From Methanobacteriota archaeon (GTDB taxonomy: Archaea; Thermoplasmatota; Thermoplasmata; RBG-16-68-12): 19,827 nt of DNA. Below the pieces are notes generated by a model. That model searched no databases. It was not told where the DNA came from and was given only the letters and a program-made list of their open reading frames with translations. The stretch spans positions 1 to 19,827 of the forward strand of contig VBLR01000124.1 in the NCBI GenBank assembly GCA_005878665.1. The letters run 5' to 3'. The first letter of the stretch is position 1, and every line of letters begins with the position of its first letter. Positions 19,317 to 19,827 of this stretch are shown here, in pieces. Made by a program: the position numbers and the translations under genes.

Positions 19317-19827
19317 TCACGAGATTTCTTTGATCCAGCCGAGGCGGCGGAGCTTGCTCGCCTCCACGTCCGCGGCGTTACGGAACGCCGACTCCGCTTC
19401 CGCGAGGTAGTCGACGGCGAGACGCAGGCCCTCCCGCGTCGGTGCCTTGACATCGATCCCCGCCCGGGTGAGCTGCTGCCGGACGATGGGCATCGCGGCT
19501 TCGTGGCCTCCCATGAACTCGCAGAAGTCCATGATGATTTGGTCCGTGACCGCGATGTACGGATTCCAAGTCTCCTCGATCGCTTCTGCCTTCGTGATCT
19601 TCGCATCCGCTTCGGCGATCATCGCCTTCGCGAGGCCGAGGAAGCCCGCCTCGACGTTCAGCCCGGTCTTCGCCGAGCTCACAAAGCCGTCCACCTGGAG
19701 CACGTCCTTCAGGTCGTCGAGCTGTTCTTGGACCTGCCGCCGGGAACTCGCGAGGTCCACCTTGTTCGCGACGAGGACGATCGGGATCGGGTCGGTGACG
19801 GAAAGGAGGTGCGGGATCCAATATTCG
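19317..19827 (-). CDS. Small Ras-like GTPase with C-terminal extension (5-prime truncated by window edge)
   Basis: The frame is open to the right edge of the window; the visible C-terminal 169 or so residues begin EYWIPHLLSVTDPI. The G4 motif VLVANKVDL and G5 motif VSSAKTGLNVE identify a Ras/Rab/Arf-type small GTPase; Walker A, switch regions and G3 lie beyond the edge. A start at the GTG at 19760 would begin inside the NKVD motif and is therefore wrong. After G5 the protein runs on for about 115 residues, far longer than a standard small GTPase end. These include EAIEETWNPYIAVTDQIIMD and AVDYLAEAESAFRNAADVEA and are mainly helical. Such tails occur in archaeal GTPases of unknown role. Its stop adjoins the Elp3 stop with no gap. 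Confidence 0.8.
   Translation of the reverse strand, partial: EYWIPHLLSVTDPIPIVLVANKVDLASSRRQVQEQLDDLKDVLQVDGFVSSAKTGLNVEAGFLGLAKAMIAEADAKITKAEAIEETWNPYIAVTDQIIMDFCEFMGGHEAAMPIVRQQLTRAGIDVKAPTREGLRLAVDYLAEAESAFRNAADVEASKLRRLGWIKEIS

Noticed and set aside
19317..19760. GTPase-tail gene starting at the GTG at 19760
   Set aside because: That GTG encodes the Val of the NKVD motif; the reading frame continues upstream with a normal GTPase strand to the window edge, so the gene is truncated, not short.
1..19827. CRISPR array, insertion sequence, phage or toxin-antitoxin module
   Set aside because: No regularly spaced direct repeats, transposase or integrase motifs, terminal inverted repeats or paired toxin/antitoxin genes were seen.

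Overview
This window is GC-rich archaeal chromosome, most likely from a euryarchaeal lineage such as the Thermoplasmatota. Archaeal assignment rests on several gene families: a bacterio-opsin-activator type HTH_10 regulator, an archaeal-type Elp3, a TreT trehalose synthase and a pair of UbiA-family prenyltransferases. It is also supported by TATA-like boxes that repeatedly sit about 26-31 nt upstream of start codons, the spacing expected for leaderless archaeal transcripts. The phylum-level placement is an inference. No rRNA, tRNA, CRISPR array, transposase or phage gene was seen.

Layout, left to right. (1) 1-2903: a complete MalK-type sugar ABC transporter ATPase (minus) diverges from treT (plus) across one shared A/T-rich promoter, followed by a VOC-fold protein; this looks like a trehalose/maltose uptake and synthesis locus, although permeases and binding protein are not in view. 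(2) 2958-5940: an HTH_10 regulator (minus) diverges from a cupin, again over one shared TATA-like element. The cupin abuts a UbiA prenyltransferase, which meets a second, divergent UbiA paralogue tail to tail. (3) 6030-10306: a large winged-helix/STAND-ATPase/TPR protein, a double-SIS sugar-phosphate protein resembling the isomerase half of GlmS, and a convergent small winged-helix regulator. (4) 10394-11592: a CoxG-like SRPBCC protein, a small basic conserved-looking protein, and a short gene of 48 (or 98) codons that is easy to miss but has an excellent Shine-Dalgarno. (5) 11635-13893: a GlcD/AGPS-type FAD oxidoreductase, then two tandem small membrane proteins ending in a strong hairpin. 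(6) 13943-15356: a MoaD/ThiS-like ubiquitin-fold protein and a BNR-repeat propeller protein in one minus-strand operon. (7) 15470-17704: a NIF3-family protein, an HTH regulator overlapping a small Sm-fold-like protein, and a four-helix membrane protein. (8) 17733-19827: Elp3 (tRNA wobble-uridine modification) running directly into a convergent small GTPase with a long C-terminal extension, cut by the window edge.

Most genes are housekeeping or regulatory types with compact spacing, so the window does not contain an obvious mobile or defence island. The least explained parts are the BNR/MoaD pair, the STAND regulator, the second UbiA with a degenerate first motif, the short SD-led gene with its long leader, and the HTH/Sm-like overlapping pair.
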